Source: CAIWHR01 sp963811685 | GTDB lineage: Bacteria; Pseudomonadota; Gammaproteobacteria; Burkholderiales; Casimicrobiaceae | Assembly (NCBI GenBank): GCA_963811685.1 | Contig: CAWESK010000012.1 | Coordinates: 1-64,000, forward strand | Direction of reading: 5' to 3' | DNA: 64,000 bases | Shown here: positions 8,999-17,898 of the stretch, one piece after another | Numbering within the stretch: position 1 is the stretch's first letter | Layout of the letters: every line of letters starts with the position of its first letter | Program-made: the position numbers and the translations under genes | Notes under the pieces: generated by a model | The model's input: the letters and a program-made list of their open reading frames with translations, nothing else | The model's database searches: none | Told to the model about the DNA's origin: nothing

Positions 8999-9136
8999 CG
9001 ACGATCTCCTGGGGAAGCGCAGCAGGACTTCGGCAGCCCGTGTCGGGGCCGTCGGCTATTATTGCGAGCGCCCCCGCGATGCGCAAGCCGCGGACGGCAT
9101 CGGCGCACCGGACCCGGCGCTACTCGAGGAACCTGC

Positions 9137-9640
9137 ATGGCGCACGACCCGCGATTCGCGGTGCTGTTCGTTTGCCTCGGCAACATCTGTCGCTCGCCGA
9201 CCGCCGAAGGCGTGTTTCGCGCCGCGCTCGTGCAGGTCGGGCTTTCCGAGCATGTGTTCGCGGATTCTGCCGGCATCGGCGACTGGCACATCGGCGCACC
9301 TCCCGATCGACGCGCCATCCAGGCCGCCCGCCGTCGCGGCTACGATCTCACGGCACTGCGCGGTCGGCAGGTGAGCGTTGCCGATTTCACGCGCTTCGGC
9401 TGGATCCTGGCGATGGACCGTTCCAATCTGCGGGCGCTCGAGGAAATGCGGCCGCACGGTTACGAGGGTCACCTGGGATTGCTGCTCGATCTCGTGCCGT
9501 CCGCGGGCGTGCGCGAAGTGCCCGATCCCTACTACGGCGGGACCGACGCGTTCGAACGCGTGCTTGACCTCGTGGAGCAGGCGAGTGCGGAGCTCGTCAC
9601 CCGCATCCGCGAGCGGGCGGGCCTTTTGCCCGACGAATGA
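9137..9640 (+). CDS. Low-molecular-weight protein-tyrosine phosphatase
   Basis: The 167-residue length is typical. The P-loop CLGNICRS begins at Cys13, the nucleophile, with Arg19 binding phosphate. The general-acid Asp lies in the late DPYYGG motif near residue 134. AMDRSN near residue 95 is also conserved. GAGGA six bases upstream supports the ATG at 9137. Bacterial members remove phosphate from tyrosine kinases that control exopolysaccharide, or act on small arylphosphates; no polysaccharide genes are adjacent to decide. Transcribed divergently from the peptide-binding gene. Confidence 0.92.
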   Translation: MAHDPRFAVLFVCLGNICRSPTAEGVFRAALVQVGLSEHVFADSAGIGDWHIGAPPDRRAIQAARRRGYDLTALRGRQVSVADFTRFGWILAMDRSNLRALEEMRPHGYEGHLGLLLDLVPSAGVREVPDPYYGGTDAFERVLDLVEQASAELVTRIRERAGLLPDE

Positions 9641-9662
9641 GCGCGAACGTCTGAAAATGCGA

Positions 9663-9685
9663 AAGGCGGGCATGGCGCCCGCCTT
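9663..9685. terminator. Hairpin between converging genes
   Basis: AAGGCGGGC and GCCCGCCTT form a nearly perfect stem around a short loop between the phosphatase stop and the rne stop. It has A-rich or T-rich flanks on both strands (GAAA to the left, TTCC to the right). This suits a bidirectional terminator, although the T run is short. Confidence 0.5.
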
Positions 9686-9708
9686 CCGGTGCAGGTCGCG
9701 CGGCGATT

Positions 9709-12586
9709 TCAGCTCGCCGGCGGGTGCGTCGTCTGCGTCTCCACGATCTGCAGCGGCTCCTCGGCGATCACGGCCTTCGGCGGACGTACGCGGCGCGGTC
9801 CCGGCGTCGCCGGTTCGGCGTCCGCCACCGGCGGCGTCTTGAACTTGGTCTCGACGAGCTCGAGGCCGGAGTCCGGAGGTAATGTCAGCGACACCGGCGG
9901 CAACTCAGGAATGGGGCGCGGCGCCGCGACAGCGCGCGGAGCCGGCTGCGGCTCCGGACGCCGGTCGGGCCTGACGTCGGCCGGCGCGGGACGAGGTTCG
10001 GCGGGCATGGGGCGACAGTTGCGGCGCGACGGTTGCCGGCTCGACGGGCGCATGGAACGGCGACGCGATCGGAGGCGCGGAGTCGAAGTCCGTGGCCGCG
10101 GGTTGCGCGACGTCGAGCGGCGCGGCCTGGATGGGCGCGCCGACATGTGCATCGGCGAAGCTCGTTTCGTGCACCGCCGCCGGGTGCGTCAGCGCATCGG
10201 CGACCTCCGAGCCCGCGGCGCCTTCGATGCTCGCGCGCTCGGGACGTGGCTCACCGCGGTTGCCGCGCCGACGCCGATCACGGCGACCGCGACCCTCGCG
10301 TTCGCCACCGTGCGCGCCGGCCTCGCTCTCACGCGCAATGCCGGTGGGAGCTTCGATCGCGGCCAGCGACCCCTCGGCGGCCACAGGTGCCTGGGGACGC
10401 TGCTCGCGGGGCTCGCGCGGCTCGCGCGGAGGGCGGGGCTCGCGCGGCGGCTGCCCCGCGCGCGGTTCACGCGGCTCGCGGGCTTCCCGCGGTTCCCTCG
10501 GTTCGCGCGGCGGCTGCCCGTCGCGCGGTGCACCGCGAGGATGGTCGCGATTCCCGTCCCGGCGCTGGCCACCGCCCGCGTTGGGCTGGCCGCCGCGCGG
10601 CTGCGATTGTTCGCCCTTCTGGCCTTGCGGACGCGGTTCGCTGCGTCCGCCGCGCGCGTCGCGGCCCTCGTGGCGTCCCTCATTGCGCCCCTCACCGCGC
10701 CGGTTGTCGCGGTCACGATCGCCGCGCCGGTCCTGGCCGCGCGGACGGTCGCGGTCGCCGCGATGGTCGCGGCGCGCATCGCGCGCGTCCTTCGGTTTTT
10801 CGGTGCGCACCGCAGGCGCCGGGATCGCGGGCTTCGGCTGGAACCACGCCAGCATCCGGTCGAGCCAGCTGCTGGTTGTCGGCTCTGCAGCCGCAGTTGC
10901 CACCGGCGCCGGCGCCGGCTTTTCGGCGACGATCGGCGCGGGCTGGCCGGGCGTGATGCCCTTGACCATCGCCTCCTGCCGCGGCTCCTTCGCCTCTTCC
11001 TTCATTTGCTGCGCGACGTCCGGTTCCTCCGGACGCTCGACCATGTCGAACGACAGCGGCAGCGGCTCGCTTTGATTGAGATCGTCGTGACGCAGGCGCT
11101 GAATCGAATAGTTCGGCGTCTCGAGGTGCCGGTTCGGCACCAGCAGCACGTTGACGCGGAACCGCGTCTCCATCGACAGCACCTCGTTGCGCTTTTCGTT
11201 CAGCAGGAACGTGGCGACGTCGATCGGCACCTGCGCGATCACCTGCGCCGTGTTCTCCTTCATCGCCTCTTCCTGCAGGATGCGCAGGATGTGCAGCGCC
11301 GAGGATTCGGTGCCGCGGATGTGGCCGATGCCGTGGCAGCGCGGGCAGGCGATGTGCATCGTCTCGGCGAGCGCCGGGCGCAGCCGCTGGCGGGAAAGCT
11401 CCATCAACCCGAAGCGCGAGATCTTGCCGAGCTGCACGCGGGCGCGGTCGTAGCGCAGCGCGTCCTTGAGGCGCACCTCGACCTCGCGCTGGTTCTTCGC
11501 GCTTTCCATGTCGATGAAGTCGATGACGATGAGCCCGCCGAGGTCGCGCAGCCGCAGCTGGCGGGCGATTTCGTCGGCGGCTTCGAGGTTGGTGTTGAAC
11601 GCCGTCGTCTCGATGTCGCCGGCCTTGGTCGCCCGCGCCGAGTTGACGTCGATCGAGACGAGCGCCTCGGTGTGGTCGATCACGATCGCGCCGCCCGAGG
11701 GCAGCGCGACCTGCCGCGCGTAGGCGGTCTCGATCTGGTGCTCGATCTGGAAGCGCGAGAACAGCGGGACGTCGTCCTTGTAGAGCTTCACGCGGTTGAC
11801 GTTCGCCGGCATCACGTGCGCCATGAACTGCTGCGCCTGCTCGTAGATGGCCTCGGTGTCGATCAGGAGCTCGCCGATGTCCGGGTGGAAGTAGTCGCGG
11901 ATCGCGCGAATGACGAGGCTCGACTCCTGGTAGATGAGATAGGCGCCGGACTGCATCTTGGCGGCGTCTTCGATCGCGGTCCACAGCTGCATCAGGTAGT
12001 TCAAGTCCCACTGCAGCTCTTCGGTGCTGCGGCCGATGCCCGCGGTGCGCGCGATGACGCTCATTCCCGGCGGCACGTCGAGGCCGGCGACGGCGTCGCG
12101 AAGCTCGTTGCGCTCCTCGCCCTCGACGCGGCGCGACACGCCGCCGCCGCGCGGATTGTTCGGCATCAGCACGAGATAGCGGCCGGCGAGCGAGATGTAC
12201 GTGGTCAGCGCCGCGCCCTTGTTGCCGCGCTCGTCCTTGTCGACCTGGACGATGAGCTCCATGCCCTCGCGCAGCTGGTCCTGGATGCGCCCGCGGCCGC
12301 CGCCTCCGCCGCCGTCACCGTTGTCTTCGGCGTCGTCGCCGCGCCCGCCCTTCAGGAACTGGCGCGAGATCTCCTTGATCGGCAGGAAGCCGTGGCGCTC
12401 GGCGCCGTAATCGACGAAACAGGCCTCGAGGCTGGGCTCGACGCGCGTGATGACGGCCTTGTAGATGTTGCTCTTGCGCTGTTCCTTGCTGGCGGATTCG
12501 ATGTCGAGGTCGACGAGCCGTTGGCCGTCGACGATGGCCACGCGGAGTTCTTCTGCCTGCGTGGCATTGAAAAGCATGCGCTTCAT
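9709..12586 (-). CDS. rne: Ribonuclease E (one frameshift near the C-terminus)
   Basis: Endoribonuclease that starts mRNA decay and processes rRNA and tRNA, the scaffold of the degradosome. Residues 1-125 hold the S1 domain, with an unusual acidic/Gly-rich insert at 80-100. Metal-binding Asp313 (SIDVNSARAT) and Asp356 (VIDFIDM) match the E. coli catalytic pair. The zinc-link CPRCHG is at Cys414/Cys417. From about residue 540 the tail is disordered and Arg/Gly/Pro-rich, with RDR-type clusters and PRE repeats suited to RNA and partner binding. The frame breaks at the GGGG at 10009-10012; removing one base restores the tail ending ETQTTHPPAS at 9709, about 958 residues. It is divergent from rluC, as in many proteobacteria. 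Confidence 0.93.
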
Positions 12587-13185
12587 GTGTTCTTCCCGGC
12601 GCGGAACCGGCCGGGCTTGCGAGGGCGAAGCAGGACCGCGCGTGACGCGCGGCGGAACGCTATCGGGCGGCGGACGCGGGCAGGGGCAACCGTGCCGGCA
12701 GCGAACGCTGCGGGCTTGCGAGAGAGACGTAGACGCGGGTGGCGTTTCGCATGGCAGCAGCCCCGATGTGGGCGGGGCGGTGCATTCTCGTCGTTTCGGT
12801 TGACTTTGCTATCACGTTCAAGCGTTATGAGCCGCCGGCTCCGGCCGCCGCGCAATGGCTGCGGCAGGACAGGAACCGGATGCTGAAATCGTCGCTAAGT
12901 GCGCCGCGCAATGCGCCGCTTCGAACCGGCCGCAAGCCGGGTGCGGATATCGCGCTCTTCCTTTACCATCGCTGCTCTCACGGGGCGCAACGCCCGCGCG
13001 GTGAGCGGATTTAACCGGCGGCCGGTTTACGCAAAAAATGCCACGGCCGACTTTGCCCCAAAACGGGGCCAACGCCCTGACCGGAGTGGCTGTGTCATCC
13101 AGGATGACCGCTGGCCGCCCCTTGCCGCAAGATTCATCGACTTGCGCCAGGGTCCGGGCGTGCTGCTGCCGAGAATTATAAAGAA
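12587..13185. promoter_or_regulatory. 0.6 kb divergent spacer, rne leader and rluC promoter
   Basis: No credible gene lies here; short open frames in it lack ribosome-binding sites and family features. In other proteobacteria rne has a long 5' leader through which RNase E controls its own mRNA, and the length and position here fit that. Visible structure includes GCCCC-AAAAC-GGGGC near 13055-13070 and the 15-base palindrome at 13094. A short A-rich patch (GCAAAAAATG) near 13030 is the most promoter-like segment. Exact promoters cannot be assigned by eye. Confidence 0.5.
13094..13108. repeat. Perfect 15-base palindrome upstream of rluC
   Basis: GTCATCC-A-GGATGAC: seven paired bases around a single central base, 78 bases before the rluC start. 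As DNA it looks like a dimeric repressor site; as RNA the loop is too tight for a good hairpin. No matching regulator is known from the window. Confidence 0.4.
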
Positions 13186-14166
13186 ATGAAAGATTTAAGC
13201 AAGGATGCCGTAAATCGGATCGTGGTCGGAGAGGACAGCGACGGCCAGCGAATCGACAATTTTCTGCAGAAATTGCTGAAAGGCGTCCCGAAAAGCCACA
13301 TTTACCGGATTCTGCGCAGCGGCGAGGTCCGGCTCAACCGGGGCCGCGTCGGGCCGGACGCTCGGCTCGCGCGTGGGGATGAATTGCGCATTCCGCCGAT
13401 CCGGACGGCCACGTCGGAGGCGCGGCGGCCGATGGCGCTCCCGCGGACGCTCACCATTCCGCCGGTCCTCTACGAGGACGACGCGCTGATCGCGCTCGAC
13501 AAGCCTGCCGGGCTCGCGGTGCACGGCGGCAGCGGCATTGCCTTCGGGGTGATCGAGCGGCTGCGCAACGCGCGCCCGGACGCGCCGTTTCTCGAGCTCG
13601 TCCACCGTCTCGACCGCGACACGTCGGGCGTGCTGCTGATCGCGAAGAAGCGCGCTGCGTTGACCGCGCTCCATGCGCAGCTGCGCGATGGGCAGGTCGA
13701 CAAGCGCTACTTCGTGCTCGTGCGCGGCAAATGGCGCGATGCGCTGCGCCGCGTGGAGCTGTCGCTGGAGACGTGGGTCACCGGTGACGGCGAGCGGCGC
13801 GTGCGCGTCGACCGCGAGGGGCGTGTCGCGCGAACGATCTTTCGTCGCGTGTCGACGTGGCCGGCGCACGACCCGCCGCTCGCGCTCCTCGAAGCCGAGC
13901 TCGAAACCGGGCGCACGCATCAGATCCGCGTCCATCTCACGCACCTCGGATTTCCGCTCGCCGGCGACGACAAGTACGGCGATTTCGCGTGGAACAAGGA
14001 ACTCGCCAGGCAGGGGCTGAAGCGGATGTTCCTGCACGCGCACCGGATCCGCTTCGCGCATCCCGTCGACGGCCGCGAGCTGACGATCGAATCGCCGCTC
14101 GCGACCGACCTGGCGCAGTTCGTCGCGCGGCAGGACACGGCACGCGCAAGTGCGGGCGACGACTGA
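13186..14166 (+). CDS. rluC: 23S rRNA pseudouridine synthase RluC
   Basis: Makes pseudouridine at positions 955, 2504 and 2580 (E. coli numbering) of 23S rRNA. Residues 20-75 form an S4 RNA-binding domain (QRIDNFLQKLLKGVPKSHIY, RILRSGEVRLNRGR). The catalytic Asp is in HRLDRDTSGVLL near residue 146. ELETGRTHQIRVHLTHLGFP is the conserved RluA-family segment. The 326-residue length matches RluC better than RluA, which lacks the S4 domain. The location divergent from rne is the usual one for rluC. Confidence 0.93.
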   Translation: MKDLSKDAVNRIVVGEDSDGQRIDNFLQKLLKGVPKSHIYRILRSGEVRLNRGRVGPDARLARGDELRIPPIRTATSEARRPMALPRTLTIPPVLYEDDALIALDKPAGLAVHGGSGIAFGVIERLRNARPDAPFLELVHRLDRDTSGVLLIAKKRAALTALHAQLRDGQVDKRYFVLVRGKWRDALRRVELSLETWVTGDGERRVRVDREGRVARTIFRRVSTWPAHDPPLALLEAELETGRTHQIRVHLTHLGFPLAGDDKYGDFAWNKELARQGLKRMFLHAHRIRFAHPVDGRELTIESPLATDLAQFVARQDTARASAGDD

Positions 14167-14179
14167 CGGAGATCGCCGG

Positions 14180-14977
14180 TCAGGGCGGTGCCGCAAGCAG
14201 GCCCAGGCTGGCCGCCTTGGCGATCGCTTCATGGCGGTTGCGCGCGGCGAGCTTGCTCAGGATGTTCGCGAAATGGAAGTTGACGGTGCGGTCGACGATG
14301 CCGAGGCGGGCGCCGATTTCGGCGCTGGTGAGCCCGTGCGAGGCGAGCTGCAGGCAGTGCTTCTCGCGATTGCTGAGCGGCGCGCCTTCCGACGACGGGG
14401 CGATCCCCTGCTCGATCACGGCTTTGACGAACAGCTCGTGAAAGTACTGGCCGAAGAGCACGATGTCGCCCAGCATGCGGGTCAGCTCGTCGCGGCGCTC
14501 CTTGGCGATCACGGGGGCCGGGGAATTGAGCGCAACGATATTGCGCGACGGGTACGTCGCGTACACGGGAAACGCGATGCCGCTCGCGACGCCATGCGCC
14601 GCGGCGTCCTCCAGAAACGCATCGGTCCTGGCATTGCGGTTGCGCTCGCTCACCTGGTCCCACAGGAGCGGCAACGCGTTGTCGAACGACGCCACGACTC
14701 GCGGATCGCATTCGACGTAGGCGCACTGGTCGTAGCGGATCACCCAGTCGCGCGGCAGCGTGGTGAAGACATACATGCGCTCGTCGTTGTCGGGCCGCAG
14801 GTGGTAGTTGGCGGTGGCATACATGAAGCTGTCGAAGCCAAACCCGCGGACGAGTGTCTGCAGTTCCGGGACGATGTCATCGCCTCGCGCCGCCGCTTTC
14901 ACGAGCGGCAACAGGATCGGCGGCAGATAGCGCGCGCGATCGATGGCGACCGGCCCGAGGCGCAGGGGCTGCAGCAC
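14180..14977 (-). CDS. LuxR-type quorum-sensing regulator (solo)
   Basis: A 265-residue regulator with an N-terminal autoinducer-binding domain and a C-terminal LuxR helix-turn-helix (residues 198-260; LSNREKHCLQLASHGLTSAE, then GIVDRTVNFHFANILSKL). The six ligand-pocket positions known from TraR are present at the right spacing: Trp78, Tyr82, Asp91, Pro92, Trp106, with Gly133 one residue short of the expected place. This suggests it can bind an acyl-homoserine lactone. There is no luxI-type synthase in the window, so it may sense signals from other cells or from a distant synthase. It is convergent with rluC, 13 bases apart. Target genes are unknown. Confidence 0.88.
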   Translation of the reverse strand: MLQPLRLGPVAIDRARYLPPILLPLVKAAARGDDIVPELQTLVRGFGFDSFMYATANYHLRPDNDERMYVFTTLPRDWVIRYDQCAYVECDPRVVASFDNALPLLWDQVSERNRNARTDAFLEDAAAHGVASGIAFPVYATYPSRNIVALNSPAPVIAKERRDELTRMLGDIVLFGQYFHELFVKAVIEQGIAPSSEGAPLSNREKHCLQLASHGLTSAEIGARLGIVDRTVNFHFANILSKLAARNRHEAIAKAASLGLLAAPP

Positions 14978-15137
14978 GGCGGATTTACTCCCTTCGTGGA
15001 CGGACGATCGGTGTCGTCCTGCCCGCTCCCATTACATCGCCGTTGCCGCGACTCCGCAAGGAACGCGAGCTCGGCCACGAGGCCGAGTCAACGTAGGCTA
15101 CAAACGGCCCCGCACCGGCGAGCTGCCGAGGCCGACG

Positions 15138-15584
15138 CTAGCGCTTGCCTGCAGGGAGGCCTTCGACCCGGTCGCCGGTGCCGATGCCGCGCTCGGCAAA
15201 CCAGCCTTTGCGCATCTCCAGCGCGTACTGCGCAGGACCGTTCGACCAGTGCGTGCGCTCGTCCTGGGGCGCCATGTCCGCGATGTTGAGAATGTGCCCG
15301 TCGCTGCCGATGAACGCAATCGAGAGCGGGATGAACGTGTTCTTCATCCAGAATCCCTGCGGCTCGGCGTTGTCGAACACGAAGATCATCCCGTGATCCG
15401 GCTTGAGACTGAAGCGGTACATGAGGCCGGTCGAGCGCTGGTCGGGCGTTGCCGCGACTTCGGCGATCACCTTCTGCTTGCCGATCGTCAGCGTCGTGGT
15501 GGGCAATTCGACGACGGCCGGCGCGCCGGCGGCGACGGAAACGACGATCGAAAAGAGGATTGCGGTCAGGAAGATTCGTTTCAT
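15138..15584 (-). CDS. DUF192 family exported protein
   Basis: A 148-residue protein with a signal peptide (MKRIFLTAILFSIVVSVAAG). The DUF192 core follows: ATPDQRSTGLMYRFSLKPDH, GMIFVFDNAEPQGFWMKNTF and IPLSIAFIGSDGHILNI. Function of the family is not established. Its ATG overlaps the stop of the MFS gene (ATGA), so translation is probably coupled and the two products made together with CysB. Confidence 0.85.
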   Translation of the reverse strand: MKRIFLTAILFSIVVSVAAGAPAVVELPTTTLTIGKQKVIAEVAATPDQRSTGLMYRFSLKPDHGMIFVFDNAEPQGFWMKNTFIPLSIAFIGSDGHILNIADMAPQDERTHWSNGPAQYALEMRKGWFAERGIGTGDRVEGLPAGKR

Positions 15585-16825
15585 CGCACCCATCCCCGAA
15601 GTTCGTCCCGCGCCCGCCGCTGATAGGCGAGCCACAGGGCGAAGCTTGCCACGGTCGCGCCGAGCATGCCGATGGCGAGCCAGCCGAGCGAATGCACGAG
15701 AAGGGGGGCAATCGTGCCGGCGACGACGGCGGAGAGAGAGAAATGCACGGCGCCTTGCAGCGACGAGGCCATGCCGCGCATCGTCGGAAAGAGATCCAGC
15801 ATGAGGAGCGTCACCGAGGGCATCATGAGGCTCGTGCCGATGCAGTAGACGAAGATGGGCAACACGTACCAGACGACACCCGCCGGCAGCAGCCAGCACG
15901 TCGCCAGATTGACCGCGACGCCCGCCGCCATCAACGAATAGCCGAGGCGCACGGTCTGGCGCGGCGAGCGGTGCCCTGCGAATCGTCCCGAGAGCACCGC
16001 CCCGATCATGATGCCGCTGATCATCGGCACGAAGAGCCAAGCGAAGCCCCAGGTTGACACGCCCAGCAGGTCGATGAGGAAACCGGGCGCGCCGGCGATA
16101 TAGATGAAAAAGCCGGCGAAGTTGAGCGCGAGGATCGACGCCAGCAGCGCGAAGTCGAGGCGGAAGATGACTGACATGTAGTTGCGCCACAGCGCGCGCG
16201 GGCGCAGCGGCTGCCGCGCCGCACGCGGCAGCGTTTCCGGCAGCCGTTTCGCCGCCCAGACGAACACGCCGATGATGAGCGCGAGCAGCATCCAGAAGAT
16301 CGCCCGCCAGCCGAACAGGTTCAGCATCACGCCGCCGAGGACAGGCGCGATGGCGGGAGCGATCCCGAAGACGAGCGTCATCTGCGACATCAGCCGTTGC
16401 GCCTCCGGGCCCTGGAAGCGATCGCGAACGATGGCGCGACCGACGACGAGGCCGGCGCCGGCGGACAAACCCTGCAGGATCCGGAACAGCCACAGCGATT
16501 CGATGTTGCCGGAGATCGCGCAGCCGAGCGTCGCGAACGCATAGACGACGAGGCTCGCGAGCACGATCGGCCGTCGACCCAGCGCATCGGACAACGCGCC
16601 ATGCCAGAGCATCATGAACGCGTACGCCATGAGATAGGCCGAGAGCGTCTGCTGAACGGCGAGCGGGGCGGCGTTGAGCTCCTGGCCGATTGCCGGGAAC
16701 GCCGGCAAGTAGGCGTCGATGGCGAACGGCGCCAGCATCGAAAGCGATGCGAGCAATGCCGCGAACGACCACGTCCGCCGCGGCTCGTTGGCGGTGCGGG
16801 CGACCGACTGCGCGAGCGCTGCCAC
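15581..16825 (-). CDS. Bcr/CflA family MFS drug-efflux transporter
   Basis: A 414-residue protein with 12 predicted membrane helices. DAYLPAFPAIGQEL in the first periplasmic loop, WHGALSDALGRRPIVLAS (motif A), and RILQGLSAGAGLVVGRAIVRD (motif C region) are typical of the DHA1 Bcr/CflA group. These exchange protons for bicyclomycin, chloramphenicol-like or other compounds, or export cysteine-pathway products. I chose GTG 16825 because GGGAGG lies seven bases upstream; a longer open frame reaches 17293 without support. It follows cysB by 17 bases and overlaps the DUF192 gene, so all three form an operon. Linkage to cysB hints at export of sulfur metabolites, which is inference. Confidence 0.85.
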   Translation of the reverse strand: MAALAQSVARTANEPRRTWSFAALLASLSMLAPFAIDAYLPAFPAIGQELNAAPLAVQQTLSAYLMAYAFMMLWHGALSDALGRRPIVLASLVVYAFATLGCAISGNIESLWLFRILQGLSAGAGLVVGRAIVRDRFQGPEAQRLMSQMTLVFGIAPAIAPVLGGVMLNLFGWRAIFWMLLALIIGVFVWAAKRLPETLPRAARQPLRPRALWRNYMSVIFRLDFALLASILALNFAGFFIYIAGAPGFLIDLLGVSTWGFAWLFVPMISGIMIGAVLSGRFAGHRSPRQTVRLGYSLMAAGVAVNLATCWLLPAGVVWYVLPIFVYCIGTSLMMPSVTLLMLDLFPTMRGMASSLQGAVHFSLSAVVAGTIAPLLVHSLGWLAIGMLGATVASFALWLAYQRRARDELRGWVR

Positions 16826-16842
16826 GGGTTCGCCCCTCCCGT

Positions 16843-17778
16843 TCACCGGGTTCCGGCGCCGGCAAGCGCGGCGTCGACCGCCGCCCGGTCGAGGGCCGGC
16901 GCGAATCCGGCGATGAAATCGTAGACGTAGCCGCGCAGGAACGTCCCCCGACGCAGCGCGACGCGGGTGGTGGAAGGCGCAAACAGGTGGGCGGCATCCA
17001 GCTGCTCGAACACGCCGGCATCGCGCGCCGGATCCCACGCCATCTTCGCGATGATCCCGACACCCAATCCCATTTCGACGTAGGTCTTGATCACGTCGGA
17101 ATCGAGCGCGCTCAGCACGACATTCGGCACGAGGCCCGCGGCATCGAACGCCGCGTTGATCTGCGAGCGTCCGGTGAACGTGAAATCGTAGGTGACGATC
17201 GGATGGCGCGCCAGCGCGGCCAGCGTGATCGGTTGCGCGCTCGCGAGCGGATGGCCCCGTGGCACGAGCACGCAACGATTCCACTGATAGCACGGCAGCG
17301 TGACGAGGTCGGGATACGTGGCGAGCGCCTCGGTGGCGATCCCGAGATCGGCGCTGCCGCTCGCCGTCTGATCGGCGACCTGCACGGGGTTGCCCTGGTG
17401 CAGCTCGAGCTTCACCTTCGGATAGCGGATTGCAAAATCGCGCAGCACCGGCGGCAACACGTAACGGGCTTGAAGATGCGTCGTCGCGATCGCCAGCGTG
17501 CCCTGATCCTCGTTGTGGAATTCGGCGCCGACACGTTTCAGATTGCCGATTTCGCGCAGCGCGCGGCGGGCGGTCGCCACGACCGACTCGCCGGCAGGCG
17601 TGAGCGACGCGAGACGCTTGCCTTGGCGCACGAAGACCTGCACACCGAGCTCATCCTCGAGTTGCCGGACCTGTTTGCTGATGCCGGGCTGCGAGGTGTG
17701 CAACGCCAGGGCTGCGTCGGACACGTTGAGCCCGTGATCGACGATCGCGCAGAGGTAGCGCAATTGCTGCAGGTTCAA
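16843..17778 (-). CDS. cysB: CysB family LysR-type transcriptional regulator
   Basis: A 311-residue LysR protein. Residues 1-60 are the winged helix-turn-helix; ALHTSQPGISKQVRQLEDEL is the recognition part and matches CysB/Cbl closely. The effector domain has LAIATTHLQARYVLPPVLRD and the helix TYVEMGLGVGIIAKMAWDPA. CysB activates sulfate uptake and cysteine synthesis genes when N-acetylserine accumulates; Cbl answers to sulfonate use. No sulfur-assimilation genes are in the window, so CysB versus Cbl rests on sequence style alone. First gene of an operon with an MFS exporter and a DUF192 protein. Confidence 0.85.
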   Translation of the reverse strand: MNLQQLRYLCAIVDHGLNVSDAALALHTSQPGISKQVRQLEDELGVQVFVRQGKRLASLTPAGESVVATARRALREIGNLKRVGAEFHNEDQGTLAIATTHLQARYVLPPVLRDFAIRYPKVKLELHQGNPVQVADQTASGSADLGIATEALATYPDLVTLPCYQWNRCVLVPRGHPLASAQPITLAALARHPIVTYDFTFTGRSQINAAFDAAGLVPNVVLSALDSDVIKTYVEMGLGVGIIAKMAWDPARDAGVFEQLDAAHLFAPSTTRVALRRGTFLRGYVYDFIAGFAPALDRAAVDAALAGAGTR

Positions 17779-17835
17779 GCCTTCACCTTAATGCCGTTTA
17801 CGTACTACAAGAGTGGTCGGTTAGAATCAGAGGTA

Positions 17836-17841
17836 ATTATA
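17836..17841 (-). promoter_or_regulatory. Candidate -10 element for cysB
   Basis: A consensus TATAAT on the minus strand, 57 bases upstream of the cysB start, in an AT-rich island within GC-rich DNA. No clear -35 is visible 16-18 bases upstream. The same island could serve the divergent yciO-like gene. Confidence 0.35.
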
Positions 17842-17898
17842 ACGCGCCCCGATGGGCCGAATTCGATGGCCGATCGGGCGGCGCGCAACGCCTTTGTC

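Noticed and set aside
9689..12886. A 1,065-codon open frame opposite rne
   Set aside because: It is antisense to a fully supported RNase E. Its translation is low-complexity (Arg, Ala, Val, Leu) with no family motif. Long antisense frames are expected in such GC-rich DNA.
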